DNA of 64,000 nt from JAEXOD01 sp937930275 (GTDB lineage Bacteria > Bacteroidota > Ignavibacteria > Ignavibacteriales > Melioribacteraceae): positions 222,987 to 286,986 of the forward strand of contig DAIMZL010000001.1 in NCBI GenBank assembly GCA_036733965.1, read 5' to 3'. The number at the start of each line of letters is the position of its first letter. Positions within the stretch are counted from its first letter, which is position 1. Under the pieces are notes generated by a model. The model saw only the letters and a list, made by a program, of their open reading frames with translations. It searched no databases and had not been told where the DNA came from. This document shows positions 43,723 through 52,672 of the stretch, piece after piece. The translations under genes were made by a program, and so were the position numbers.

Positions 43723-44136
43723 CTAAGGTGCTAATAAAGTTGAATAGTTGATACGACGAGCATCGGCACGACGTAATTTCTGTTGTACGTCTGTTACAAT
43801 ACCCATACTGCTATTCTTATCAATTCTAAGTGATACAATTACCTGAGGTAACTGAACACGTTTATTGTACATAATATCTTGAATTTCTTCAAGTTTTACA
43901 ATAGCATCATTCAACTGAATTCTTTCATCTCTACCTATCCACAAATAGGTAACAAGACGTTTGTTTTCTATTTTTTCAATAGCTTTTGCTTCGGGTAGCT
44001 TATATTGAACCAAAACATCTACTTCACGCAATGTAGTTGTAACCATGAAGAATAACAACAAGATGAAGATAATATCCGAAAGCGATGCTGTTGGTATTGC
44101 TGCTTTAGCATTGGCTCTTCTTTTTTCAAATTTCAT
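43723..44136 (-). CDS. ExbD/TolR-family protein (second copy)
   Basis: A 137 aa inner-membrane protein with one N-terminal transmembrane helix (about 18-37) containing the proton-carrying aspartate in SLSDIIFILLLFFMV (Asp about 22) and a periplasmic domain with the ExbD pattern (VTYLWIGRDERIQLND, SLRIDKNSSMGIVTDVQQKL). It forms a motor with the ExbB-type protein that drives TonB- or Tol-like envelope work. It is shorter than the other ExbD (137 versus 179 aa) and follows it by 16 bases. Confidence 0.9.
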   Translation of the reverse strand: MKFEKRRANAKAAIPTASLSDIIFILLLFFMVTTTLREVDVLVQYKLPEAKAIEKIENKRLVTYLWIGRDERIQLNDAIVKLEEIQDIMYNKRVQLPQVIVSLRIDKNSSMGIVTDVQQKLRRADARRINYSTLLAP

Positions 44137-44152
44137 GTTAAATCCTCATTAA

Positions 44153-44692
44153 TTACTTTTTAATCTGTTCAGGTTCAGCAATTGAGATAATAATAGGAAT
44201 TTCATCTCTTAATTCTTGAGTTTCCCTTTCGTCTAATTCGCTAACTTTTTTACCGTATTTACTTCTGGCATAAGTTTCACGTACTTCAAAATAAGCGCCT
44301 TTAACTTGGTCAAGTGCCATAATATACAAATTGTAATTTGTTTTTCTGTCAACTTTAACAGAAACAACTAATTTTTTGTTTTTTGGAAGACCGATTTTTG
44401 AAGAAATCCTTTCTGTAAGGTTTTTTTGAATTTGCGGTATTGAAATAATATCTCCGTTCAATAAAACATCACCGTTTTCGTTTATCAGCAAAGCAGCTAA
44501 ACGATCTTTAGATAAAGGAACAACTTCTGCTTGTTCCAAAGGTATATACTCCGGAAGAGTAAGCCCTATACCGGTATCGACGTCAATAACAGTAGATACA
44601 AGGAAGAACAATAACAGAAGAAACGAAATATCCGACATACTACTTGTAGGAATTTCTGCTTCCGGTCTCTGTTTTTTCTTAATCTTTACCAT
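44153..44692 (-). CDS. ExbD/TolR-family protein (first copy)
   Basis: A 179 aa inner-membrane protein. The transmembrane helix (about 21-40) has the conserved Asp in MSDISFLLLLFFLV, and the periplasmic domain has LTLPEYIPLE, ALLINENGDVLLNGD and SVKVDRKTNYNLYIMALD. The C-terminal extension (YARSKYGKKVSELDERETQEL) is longer than in the second copy. It lies 28 bases after the ExbB-type gene. Two dissimilar ExbD proteins per ExbB are common in Bacteroidota-type genomes and suggest a heteromeric periplasmic dimer. Confidence 0.9.
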   Translation of the reverse strand: MVKIKKKQRPEAEIPTSSMSDISFLLLLFFLVSTVIDVDTGIGLTLPEYIPLEQAEVVPLSKDRLAALLINENGDVLLNGDIISIPQIQKNLTERISSKIGLPKNKKLVVSVKVDRKTNYNLYIMALDQVKGAYFEVRETYARSKYGKKVSELDERETQELRDEIPIIISIAEPEQIKK

Positions 44693-44720
44693 ATTAATTT
44701 TTTCTCTTAGTAATTAATAA

Positions 44721-45407
44721 TTATTTTTTCTTCATTTCGTATAAAGCGTCGATTAATTCGATTGAGCTTTCTTCCATATCAACAACTATTTTGTCAATTT
44801 TTGAAATGAAATAATTGTAAAGAACTTGTAAAATCATAGCTACGATAAGACCAAATAATGTTGTTAACAACGCAACGGCAATACCTGTAGCAACGATAGA
44901 CGGAGAAATCTGGTTAGCTTCGGCAATAGCGTCAAATGCTTCAACCATTCCTTGTACGGTTCCGGTAAATCCTAACATAGGAGCTAATGCGATAAATGTT
45001 GTAATCCAAATCATACCTTTTTCTAAAAAAGACATTTCTATTGCACCATAAGCCATAATAGCTTTTTCTGCAGCTTCAACACCTTCGTGAGCTCTTAACA
45101 AACCTGCATGGAATACGCTTGCAATTGAACCACGTGAATTTTCACATACTTTCATTGCTTCTTCAACACCGCCGTTTGTTAAAGCTTCTTTTACTTTTAC
45201 GATAAATTTCTTTGAATTAATATTTGCACGTGTTAATGTCCATAGTCTTTCAAATGAAAAACCTAATCCGATAATTAAACATCCTAAAATAGGCCACATA
45301 AAAGCACCACCCGCAACAAATTTTTGCTGTAATACTGTTAATAGACCGGCATCTTGTGCTTGTGCAAATAAATAAGAAATAAATCCCATAATTGATGTTA
45401 GTTGCAT
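44721..45407 (-). CDS. ExbB/TolQ/MotA-family proton channel protein
   Basis: A 228 aa protein with three transmembrane helices (about 32-52, 125-148, 165-190). The conserved FMWPILGCLIIGLGFSFERLWTL and the MotA/TolQ/ExbB core (WITTFIALAPMLGFTGTVQGMVEAFDAIAE, IATGIAVALLTTLFGLIVA) are present. It forms the pentameric channel around the ExbD dimer. It is the first gene of an operon with a strong promoter and a palindrome between -35 and -10 (45483-45511). No TonB or Tol-Pal gene is in the window. Confidence 0.94.
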   Translation of the reverse strand: MQLTSIMGFISYLFAQAQDAGLLTVLQQKFVAGGAFMWPILGCLIIGLGFSFERLWTLTRANINSKKFIVKVKEALTNGGVEEAMKVCENSRGSIASVFHAGLLRAHEGVEAAEKAIMAYGAIEMSFLEKGMIWITTFIALAPMLGFTGTVQGMVEAFDAIAEANQISPSIVATGIAVALLTTLFGLIVAMILQVLYNYFISKIDKIVVDMEESSIELIDALYEMKKK

Positions 45408-45482
45408 AAAGAATAACCTCCGAAATTATTATTTTATTATTGTTTCTCTATTTTTATAAAATTTCTAAAAAACATCTTAGTA

Positions 45483-45511
45483 ACATTAACGATTTCGTTA
45501 AAAAAAGTCAA
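45483..45511 (-). promoter_or_regulatory. exbB operon promoter with palindromic operator candidate
   Basis: On the minus strand TTGACT (45506-45511), a 17-base spacer and TAATGT (45483-45488) form a good sigma-70-type promoter. Within the spacer and -10 edge lies TAACGA-TT-TCGTTA (45487-45500), a 6-bp inverted repeat with a two-base centre, placed where a repressor could block RNA polymerase. Upstream are two copies of a 10-base AAAAAAAGAC tract (45527-45546 area). The predicted start leaves a leader of about 65-70 bases with GGAGGTT before the ATG. Confidence 0.55.
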
Positions 45512-45609
45512 TAAATAAATTTGTCTTTTTTTGTCTTTTTTTATTTAACTGCCTACATTTTTATCATGCTGTCAATAACATAACAAAATAAACTGTTAAA
45601 TCGACTAAT

Positions 45610-46635
45610 TTATTTTAGTTTGTAATAAAATTTTGCACCAATCGGAAAATGATCGCTGTAACCACCCAAGTATTTTTTACCACCGTAAGTAGGTATAGTT
45701 GCTCCTTTGTATTTCCCGTCCGGTGTTACCATATATTCTGGTCTAAAAATTTCAAAACTATTAGCTACATAACCTATTTTTTTATCACTTAACAAGTTTT
45801 TGCTTAATATCATCTGATCTAACATATTCCATGCACCTCTATAGTAAAATGTACCTTCGCCTAAGTCTTTTTTCGCTTTTGCAAGATTAAATAATGTAAT
45901 ATTTTTATTTTGAAGTTCGTTTATATCTTTTGCATTTAACACATCAATTATTGATTTGTTTATCGGTTCATCGTTAAAATCACCAATTATAATAATATTT
46001 GCTTTAGCTGATTTTAATTTTGAAATATTCGTTAACAATGTATTAGCAGCTGCTATTCTGTTTTTTTCTGATGTATCTTCACCCCCTCTTCTTGAAGGCC
46101 AATGGTTAACATAAACTATTAAATTGCTCTTTTTCTTTTTTTCTTTTATTTTTAATTCAACTTTTAAAATAAATCTTGTATTTGAATGATCTGATTCTAA
46201 ATCTATTTTTATAGGTGTTACTTTTTCAACATCAAAAACAGAACTATTATATAATAGTGCATTATCTATTCCACGGGGATCTAAACTTTCTACGTGAACA
46301 ATTTTATATTCTTTTGAGTTTATAATTTTTATTGACTTAACTAAATCTTCTAAAACCATATAGTTTTCAATTTCTACTAATCCGAGAATATCTGGACCTT
46401 TCTTTTCGTTCATATCACAAATTACTTGAGTTAGGTTTTTAATTTTAATCCCATATTTTTCCGAATTCCACTCTTTTTCTGAAGACGGTAAAAACTCGTT
46501 ATCATCCTTCTCTTTATCGTCTAAAGTATCAAATAAATTTTCAACATTCCATGAGGCTACGTAAAAAGTCTTCTCATTTTGAGCTGCAATGCAATTCAGG
46601 AATAAAAGCACCAAAAATAATATTTTTTTTGCCAT
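45610..46635 (-). CDS. Secreted endonuclease/exonuclease/phosphatase-family protein
   Basis: A 341 aa exported EEP-superfamily enzyme with a signal peptide (about 1-19). It has the metal-binding N of WNVENLFDT and the glutamate of GLVEIEN, the active histidine in VNHWPSRRGGE, IIIGDFNDEP and the final SDHFPIGAKF. All catalytic residues of a DNase-I-like phosphodiesterase are present. The substrate is unknown: extracellular DNA is plausible, because the protein is exported, but other phosphodiesters fit too. It diverges from polA across a 78-base gap. Confidence 0.87.
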   Translation of the reverse strand: MAKKILFLVLLFLNCIAAQNEKTFYVASWNVENLFDTLDDKEKDDNEFLPSSEKEWNSEKYGIKIKNLTQVICDMNEKKGPDILGLVEIENYMVLEDLVKSIKIINSKEYKIVHVESLDPRGIDNALLYNSSVFDVEKVTPIKIDLESDHSNTRFILKVELKIKEKKKKSNLIVYVNHWPSRRGGEDTSEKNRIAAANTLLTNISKLKSAKANIIIIGDFNDEPINKSIIDVLNAKDINELQNKNITLFNLAKAKKDLGEGTFYYRGAWNMLDQMILSKNLLSDKKIGYVANSFEIFRPEYMVTPDGKYKGATIPTYGGKKYLGGYSDHFPIGAKFYYKLK

Positions 46636-46713
46636 ATAATTTCTCTTTTATGTATATTGTAGATTAATTTAATTTTTAGAAATCCAATATAACAAATACG
46701 GTAAAACATTAAA

Positions 46714-49509
46714 ATGGAAAAATTAGTACTTGTTGACGGAATGGCTTTAATCTTTAAAGCATTTTTTGCATTTATGCGTAATCCGCTTTCAACTTCTAAA
46801 GGTGAACCAACTTCAGCTGTTTATGGTTTTTTAACTCAATTATTAAAGATTATTGAAGATACAAAACCAGATTATTTGGGTGTTGCTCTTGATTCTAAAG
46901 AACCTACTTTTAGACACGAAATATTTCCTGCTTATAAATCTAATAGAGATGTTATACCTGAAGATTTAATTCCGCAAATCGAAAGGGTTCAACAATTTAT
47001 TAGGGCTTTTAATATTCCGATTTTTAGACTCCCCGGATATGAAGCAGATGATATTATAGGTACAATTCTCAAAAAAACCGCAAAAGATGGTTTACTTTCA
47101 TATGCCATAACACCGGATAAGGATTATATGCAGATTGTTGAGGATAATATTTTTATTGTCAAACCGGGTAAAAGTACAGAAGATCTTTCTTTATACGATG
47201 AGGATAAAGTTGTTGAAGAATATGGATTTAAGCCGATTTATATGATTGATTATTTGGCATTGGTAGGAGATCAATCTGATTTTATACCCGGAGTAAAAGG
47301 AATTGGACCGGTTGCAGCAAAAGAATTAATTCAAAATTATGGTACTATTGAAAATATTTACGCTAATATACAAAATATTTCAAAAAAAGGAATTGTTCAA
47401 AAATTAATTGAAGGTAAAGATAATGCGTATCTATCTAAAACTTTATCGAGAATTAATTTAGAAGTTCCGATAACCTACAATATTGAAGAATTGAAATTTT
47501 CAAACCCTAATTATGCCGAATTAAACAGATTATTTGAAGAATTAGAGTTAAAATCTCTATTCAAAAAAGTAGAAAAGATTTATAAAAATGAAAATATTGA
47601 AGTTCATAGTTATACTAATGAAAATACCGGAATAGAGAGTGAAGACGGTAGCGCTTTTACAAGTTTTGGAGAATTTGATAAAAATAAAGTTACATATAAA
47701 CTTATAACAAGTTTTGAAGAAGCCCAAAATTTAGCCCAAAAGTTACAACTAATTGATTTATTTGTTTTTGACACAGAAACAGATTCGTTAGATAGATTTG
47801 AACTTAATTTAGCCGGAGTTTCATTCTGTTATGAACCGAACGTAGCATTCTATATTTCAGTAAAACCCCCTTTTCAGCAGAAGGATTTGTTTTCGGATAA
47901 TGCAGATTACGAAGGTTTAGAAATTTCCGAATTTATAGGTTTATTTAAATCAATTTTCGAAAATGATAAAATTAAAAAAGTATGTCAAAATGCAAAATTT
48001 GATATTGCTGTTTTAGAAAAATATTCAATTTTTGTCAAAGGGCTTGAGTTTGATACTATGTTAGCTGCTTATGTATTAGATCCTGATCAAAAACACAACA
48101 TGGATGATTTAAGTAGAACTTATTTAAACTACTCCCCTATTCCTTTAACTGCTTTATTGGGAAATAAAAAATCAGCCGAAAAAATTTTTGAAGTCGATCC
48201 AAAACTTCTTTCGGATTATTCGTGCGAAGATGCAGATGTTACGTTTAGACTTTATAAAGTTCTTGAAAATCAAATTGCTAATACAAAACCAGAGTTTATT
48301 GCAAGAAATATTGAATTTCCGTTAATCGATGTTTTACTTGATATGGAAAAAACAGGTGTAAATATAGATACATCGGCTTTAAATGAATTAAGCTGCTTAA
48401 TGGAGCAAGATTTAAAGGAGTTGATTAAAAAAATATATGAATTTGCCGGAGAAGAATTTAATATTAATTCCACTCAACAATTACAACAAATTTTGTTTAA
48501 TAAATTGAATTTAAATCCGGTAAGAAAAACGAAAACCGGCTATTCAACTGATGCACAATCATTAGAACAACTTAGAGGTGAACATCCTATAATTGATTTA
48601 CTTTCAGACTATAGAGAAATTGCTAAGTTAAAATCTACATATGTGGATGCTTTACCTAAACTAATTAATAGAAGTACAAAAAGAGTTCATACTACTTTTA
48701 ATCAAACAGTAGCTTCAACAGGCAGATTATCAAGTCTTAATCCAAACTTACAGAATATTCCGGTTCGCGGAGATTTGGGGAAAGAAATTCGCAAAGCATT
48801 TATTCCTAAGCCTGGGAATGTTTTAATTTGTGCAGACTATAACCAAATCGAACTAAGAATTATGGCAAGTATTTGCCAAGATCCTAATTTAATGACTGCT
48901 TTTACAACAGGAATTGATATTCATACAAGAACTGCCGAATTAATATTTGGCGTTTCGGCATCTGAGATTAATAAAGACATGAGAAGAAAAGCAAAAGAAG
49001 TAAATTTTGGAATTCTTTACGGTATCGGAGCATTCGGGTTAAAAAATAGATTACAGATTTCTCAAACTCAGGCAAAAGAAATTATTGATAATTATTTTCT
49101 TACTTTCCCTAATGTAAAGCAATTTATGGAAGATATGATCGCATTTGCTCAAAAAAATGGTTTTTCGGAAACAATTTTGGGGCGAAGAAGATATTTGAAA
49201 AACATTAATAGTCAAAATAAAACATTAAGGCAGTTTGAAGAACGAGTTGCCATTAATATGCCTATTCAAGGCACAGCTGCAGATATGATAAAATTAGCTA
49301 TGATAAATATTTTTGAAGAGTTTAATAAAAGAAGTTTAAAAAGTAAAATGATTTTACAAGTTCATGATGAATTAATTTTTGATACGTTTGAAGATGAAAT
49401 TGAGATAGTTAAATTAATTGTTAAAGAAAAAATGGAAAATGCAATTGCACTTAATGTACCGATTGAAGCTTCAATAGGTATAGGTAAAAATTGGTTGGAA
49501 TCACATTAA
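46714..49509 (+). CDS. polA: DNA polymerase I
   Basis: A 931 aa family A polymerase with all three domains. The 5' nuclease domain (about 1-290; LVDGMALIFKAFFAF, PGYEADDIIG, TPDKDYMQIV) is followed by a 3'-5' exonuclease domain with the catalytic DTETDSLD near 352. The polymerase domain has TGRLSSLNPNLQNIPVRG, DYNQIELRIMA near 708 and QVHDELIFD near 884. Proofreading residues are kept, unlike in many thermophilic enzymes. No Shine-Dalgarno is evident before the ATG. It starts the plus-strand block; no clear terminator follows, so read-through to lpoB is possible. Confidence 0.97.
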   Translation: MEKLVLVDGMALIFKAFFAFMRNPLSTSKGEPTSAVYGFLTQLLKIIEDTKPDYLGVALDSKEPTFRHEIFPAYKSNRDVIPEDLIPQIERVQQFIRAFNIPIFRLPGYEADDIIGTILKKTAKDGLLSYAITPDKDYMQIVEDNIFIVKPGKSTEDLSLYDEDKVVEEYGFKPIYMIDYLALVGDQSDFIPGVKGIGPVAAKELIQNYGTIENIYANIQNISKKGIVQKLIEGKDNAYLSKTLSRINLEVPITYNIEELKFSNPNYAELNRLFEELELKSLFKKVEKIYKNENIEVHSYTNENTGIESEDGSAFTSFGEFDKNKVTYKLITSFEEAQNLAQKLQLIDLFVFDTETDSLDRFELNLAGVSFCYEPNVAFYISVKPPFQQKDLFSDNADYEGLEISEFIGLFKSIFENDKIKKVCQNAKFDIAVLEKYSIFVKGLEFDTMLAAYVLDPDQKHNMDDLSRTYLNYSPIPLTALLGNKKSAEKIFEVDPKLLSDYSCEDADVTFRLYKVLENQIANTKPEFIARNIEFPLIDVLLDMEKTGVNIDTSALNELSCLMEQDLKELIKKIYEFAGEEFNINSTQQLQQILFNKLNLNPVRKTKTGYSTDAQSLEQLRGEHPIIDLLSDYREIAKLKSTYVDALPKLINRSTKRVHTTFNQTVASTGRLSSLNPNLQNIPVRGDLGKEIRKAFIPKPGNVLICADYNQIELRIMASICQDPNLMTAFTTGIDIHTRTAELIFGVSASEINKDMRRKAKEVNFGILYGIGAFGLKNRLQISQTQAKEIIDNYFLTFPNVKQFMEDMIAFAQKNGFSETILGRRRYLKNINSQNKTLRQFEERVAINMPIQGTAADMIKLAMINIFEEFNKRSLKSKMILQVHDELIFDTFEDEIEIVKLIVKEKMENAIALNVPIEASIGIGKNWLESH

Positions 49510-49522
49510 ATCATTAAAAACT

Positions 49523-49550
49523 TTGAAATAAAAAAAAAATAATTTAAATT
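49523..49550 (+). promoter_or_regulatory. Possible promoter for the lpoB cassette
   Basis: TTGAAA (49523-49528), 16-base spacer, TAAATT (49545-49550), between polA and lpoB. The GGGAGG ribosome site lies seven bases before the ATG at 49589. The region is extremely AT-rich, which lowers the value of the match. Confidence 0.35.
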
Positions 49551-49588
49551 ATTAGTCGTTTTTATTAAAAAAAACCGGGAGGTATATT

Positions 49589-50197
49589 ATGTTAAAAAAA
49601 ATAGTATTAATGGTATTTGCGGTTACTTTTTTAGCAGTTCTTCAGGGGTGTGGACCTTCAAAAACAGTTACCCGAATAGGAACAGATGAAGTAGTTGATT
49701 TAAGCGGTAGATGGAATGATACAGATAGCCGTCTTACTGCCGAACAAATGATAAAAGGATTATTAGAAAGACCTTGGGATGAAGATTTCCAGACACAAAA
49801 CGGAAGAAAACCAGCAGTTATTGTAGGAACAGTTAGAAACTTAAGTTCGGAGCATGTAGAAACAGGAATTTTTATTAAAGATATTGAACGTGAGTTGGTT
49901 AATAGCGGTAGAGTTAAATTTGTAGCAACTAAAGAAGAAAGACAAGAAATTAGAGATGAACGTGTTGATCAACAAAGTTACTCGAGTGAAGAAACTGCAA
50001 AAAATTTAGCAAACGAGACTGGGGCTGATTTTATGCTTAAGGGAAGTATTAAAAGCCAAATGGATGCCGTTGACGGTCAACAGGTTAAATTTTACCAAGT
50101 TGATTTAGAATTGATTAACCTTGAAAACAATGAAAAAGTTTGGATGGACTCTAAAAAAATCAAAAAAACAGTTGAAAAATCGAGTACATCATGGTAG
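49589..50197 (+). CDS. LpoB-type penicillin-binding protein activator lipoprotein
   Basis: A 202 aa lipoprotein with lipobox LQGC (Cys about 21). The mature part follows the LpoB/COG3417 pattern: DLSGRWNDTDSRLTAEQMI, then AVIVGTVRNLSSEHVETGIFIKDIERELVNSGRVKFVA and a GADFMLKGSIKSQMD core ending in a VWMDSKKIKK strand. In gammaproteobacteria, LpoB is an outer-membrane lipoprotein activating PBP1B. It overlaps the next gene by 7 bases, which indicates tight coupling with the COG3014-like and LPP20-like genes. Whether it has a PBP1 partner here is inferred only from family. Confidence 0.85.
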   Translation: MLKKIVLMVFAVTFLAVLQGCGPSKTVTRIGTDEVVDLSGRWNDTDSRLTAEQMIKGLLERPWDEDFQTQNGRKPAVIVGTVRNLSSEHVETGIFIKDIERELVNSGRVKFVATKEERQEIRDERVDQQSYSSEETAKNLANETGADFMLKGSIKSQMDAVDGQQVKFYQVDLELINLENNEKVWMDSKKIKKTVEKSSTSW

Positions 50198-51603
50198 TTC
50201 ATTTTAATAGAAGTGTGTTAAAACAAACACTTCTATCTATTTTTTTCATTTTATTAGTTTTTATTTTTGCTTCATGCGGTAGCATGCGGACTAATAAAGA
50301 TCATTTTGAAAAAATTGATAGATTTGTTAATAAAAGATGTTTTGATACTGCCGCAACTTTTTTAGTGGCAGCAAAAGATCAGAGTTACGGAGAAAAAGAT
50401 AGAGTACTGTATTGGTTGGATTTAGGATTGCTTTATCACTATCAAGGTGATTTTGCTAATAGCAATTTAATGTTTGAAAATGCTGAACATGCTATTGATG
50501 ACTTATATACAAAAAGTATATCGAAAGGTGCAGGCTCTCTTTTACTTAACGATAATGCTTTAGATTATTCCGGTGAAGATTATGAAGATATTTACTTGAA
50601 TGTGTTTAAGTGCTTAAATTATTTATATTTAAACAAAAAAGATGACGCTTTTGTTGAAGTTAGAAGAATTAACGAAAAGTTAACTATGCTTGAAGATAAA
50701 TATTCTAAAATTGCAGAAGAATATAATAGTAATGAAGATAATAAAGCTGAAATAAAAGCCGGTACTAATAAATTTCATAATTCTGCTTTAGGTAGATATT
50801 TAAGCTTTTTACTATATAGATCGGAAAATGATTTTGACGGAGCACGTATAGATAAAGAAAAAATTGTAAGTGCATTTAACGAGCAAAGTGAAATTTATGA
50901 TTTTCAAAATCCGGTTTCCGACAGTATTTATTCTTTACCGGATTCTGTTGCAGCAATTAATTTAGTTAGTTTATATGGTAAAGGACCTGAAAAATTTGCT
51001 TATGATTTAATAGTTCATACTGATAAAGATTTAATTATCATCTATTCATCAGATGGTGAAGATAAAAAACAACTTGATGCCATTAATTGGCCCGGAGTTG
51101 ATAAAGGGCTCCATTTTAAACTATCATTGCCCCGTATGGAAAAAAAGCCGACAAACGTGGCAAGGATAACTGTAGAAATTGACGGAAAAGAAATTTCTGC
51201 ATTTCAAAAAATTGAAAGTATTGAAAATGTTGCTTTAGAAACATATAAAATAAAAGAACCGATTATCTATCTAAAATCAATTGCAAGAACCGTAATTAAA
51301 GCTATAATTAATGAAGCCACAAACAAAGAACTTGATAAACAAACCGGCGGTGGACTATTTGGTTCATTAACACGTGCTATGACGGGTGCTATGTTAGATG
51401 CAACCGAAAATGCCGATTTACGCCTTTCTCGTTATTTCCCTTCTTCTGTTGCAATTGATGAAGTACAAATAAAACCGGGTACATACAATATTAAAGTAAA
51501 TTATTATGATAATAATAATCAATTGATATTTGTTGATGATTTAGGTAAACAAGAAATAAAAAAAGAGAACCTAAATTTAATGCGAACTTTTTATTTAAAT
51601 TAA
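50191..51603 (+). CDS. COG3014-like lipoprotein of unknown function
   Basis: A 470 aa predicted lipoprotein (signal segment about 10-28, lipobox FASC). The body has a tetratricopeptide-like helical region (about 38-165; YWLDLGLLYHYQGDFANSNLMFE), a coiled-coil stretch, and a C-terminal beta region of about 200 residues (KDLIIIYSSDGEDKKQ, VEIDGKEISAFQKIE, IKPGTYNIKVNYYD). I recall COG3014-type proteins being encoded next to LpoB-like genes in other genomes, but no function is known. Its start overlaps lpoB by 7 bases, and 18 bases separate it from the LPP20-like gene. Confidence 0.65.
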   Translation: MVVHFNRSVLKQTLLSIFFILLVFIFASCGSMRTNKDHFEKIDRFVNKRCFDTAATFLVAAKDQSYGEKDRVLYWLDLGLLYHYQGDFANSNLMFENAEHAIDDLYTKSISKGAGSLLLNDNALDYSGEDYEDIYLNVFKCLNYLYLNKKDDAFVEVRRINEKLTMLEDKYSKIAEEYNSNEDNKAEIKAGTNKFHNSALGRYLSFLLYRSENDFDGARIDKEKIVSAFNEQSEIYDFQNPVSDSIYSLPDSVAAINLVSLYGKGPEKFAYDLIVHTDKDLIIIYSSDGEDKKQLDAINWPGVDKGLHFKLSLPRMEKKPTNVARITVEIDGKEISAFQKIESIENVALETYKIKEPIIYLKSIARTVIKAIINEATNKELDKQTGGGLFGSLTRAMTGAMLDATENADLRLSRYFPSSVAIDEVQIKPGTYNIKVNYYDNNNQLIFVDDLGKQEIKKENLNLMRTFYLN

Positions 51604-51621
51604 CAGTTTTGGAGATAATCC

Positions 51622-52629
51622 ATGAATAAATTTATTCGATATTGCTTAATTGTTATTGTAGTTTACAGTTTTTCTGCTAAAGCTCAAAACCTTCCGGTTT
51701 GGGTTAGTAATCCAAATGCTGTTTATCCTGATATTAGTTATCTGGCAGCGGTTGGTGAAGGTGATAATAGAAAAGCTGCCGAAAATAATGCATTAAGTAA
51801 CTTGGCTTTAATTTTTAAATCAGATATTAAGGTTGATAATACTCAAATTGATAAATACAACGAATTATTTGGAGATAAAGAAGGTTTTCAGCATGAATCT
51901 AATGTTACAAAAAAAGTAAATGTAACTGGCGGTCAAACATTATATAATGTTAAATTTGGAGAAACTTTTACAAATAATTTAGGAAGAGTATTTATTACAG
52001 CTTATATTGAAAGATTGGAAACAGCGGATATTTATAATGAAAAAATTAACAATAATACCGAAAAGATAAAATTTTTCGTTAATCTTGCTTCTAATAATAA
52101 TGATTTATTGACTAATTATGCAGCTTTAAATGCAGCTTCTTTTTTTGCTTTAGATAACGAAATGTTAAAATCACAATTAAAAATAATTAGTCCGGAGTTT
52201 GGTAATTTTAACGATACAGATTACGATTATAATGATATAAATAAAAAATCTGTAGATGCAGCTAAGAAAATTTCTTTTACGGTTTCTATTGAAAACGATA
52301 CTGACCAAAAAGTTACTACTTTTATAAAAGATCTGTTAAATTCAAAAGGTTTTGTAATTAGTTCTAATCCAATTTTAAATGTAACCGGCAATATTTCATA
52401 TGAAAAATTGGATCTACAACGAAAAGAAAAGTTTGTTACTTGGACGCTATTTATAAATATTGTTAATTCAGCAAATGAAACTATTTTATCAACTTCAACT
52501 AAAGGTAGAGAAGGAAGTGTTTCTTACGATGCCGCTATTTCAAGATGTGTTAATGAAATAGGGAAAAAAATTAAGACTGAATTTAATAATAAACTTACTG
52601 ATTTTTTTGACGGATTAGTTAAAAAATAA
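51622..52629 (+). CDS. LPP20-family exported protein
   Basis: A 335 aa exported protein with a signal peptide cut by signal peptidase I (SAKAQ, about residue 22); no lipobox, although relatives are often lipoproteins. The first domain (about 23-140) matches the LPP20 pattern: LPVWVSNPN, YLAAVGEGDNRKAAENNALSNLALIF. The second domain (about 210-330) has beta strands (ISFTVSIENDTDQKV, WTLFINIVNS) and helices. It is the third gene of the LpoB cassette; a GGAG precedes the ATG. A hairpin follows it. Function unknown. Confidence 0.7.
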   Translation: MNKFIRYCLIVIVVYSFSAKAQNLPVWVSNPNAVYPDISYLAAVGEGDNRKAAENNALSNLALIFKSDIKVDNTQIDKYNELFGDKEGFQHESNVTKKVNVTGGQTLYNVKFGETFTNNLGRVFITAYIERLETADIYNEKINNNTEKIKFFVNLASNNNDLLTNYAALNAASFFALDNEMLKSQLKIISPEFGNFNDTDYDYNDINKKSVDAAKKISFTVSIENDTDQKVTTFIKDLLNSKGFVISSNPILNVTGNISYEKLDLQRKEKFVTWTLFINIVNSANETILSTSTKGREGSVSYDAAISRCVNEIGKKIKTEFNNKLTDFFDGLVKK

Positions 52630-52635
52630 TTTGTT

Positions 52636-52657
52636 AGCCGTAAGTTTACTTACGGCT
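52636..52657 (+). terminator. Hairpin after the LPP20-family gene (weak terminator or attenuator)
   Basis: AGCCGTAAG, loop TTTA, CTTACGGCT forms a perfect 9-bp stem 6 bases after the LPP20 stop. The downstream bases TCCCTTTAG are poor in T, so termination may be partial. The start of the ABC permease gene is 15 bases further on. Confidence 0.6.
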
Positions 52658-52672
52658 TCCCTTTAGATAAAT

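Noticed and set aside
45512..45550. Two AAAAAAAGAC copies as a short tandem-repeat or CRISPR-like element
   Set aside because: Only two short, low-complexity copies in a promoter region.
46636..46713. Strand switch at polA as a replication origin or terminus
   Set aside because: The gap is 78 bases with no DnaA-box cluster or dif-like sequence; a divergent promoter region explains it.
49538..49553. 16-bp palindrome AATAATTTAAATTATT upstream of lpoB
   Set aside because: Composed only of A and T in a very AT-rich gap; chance occurrence is likely.
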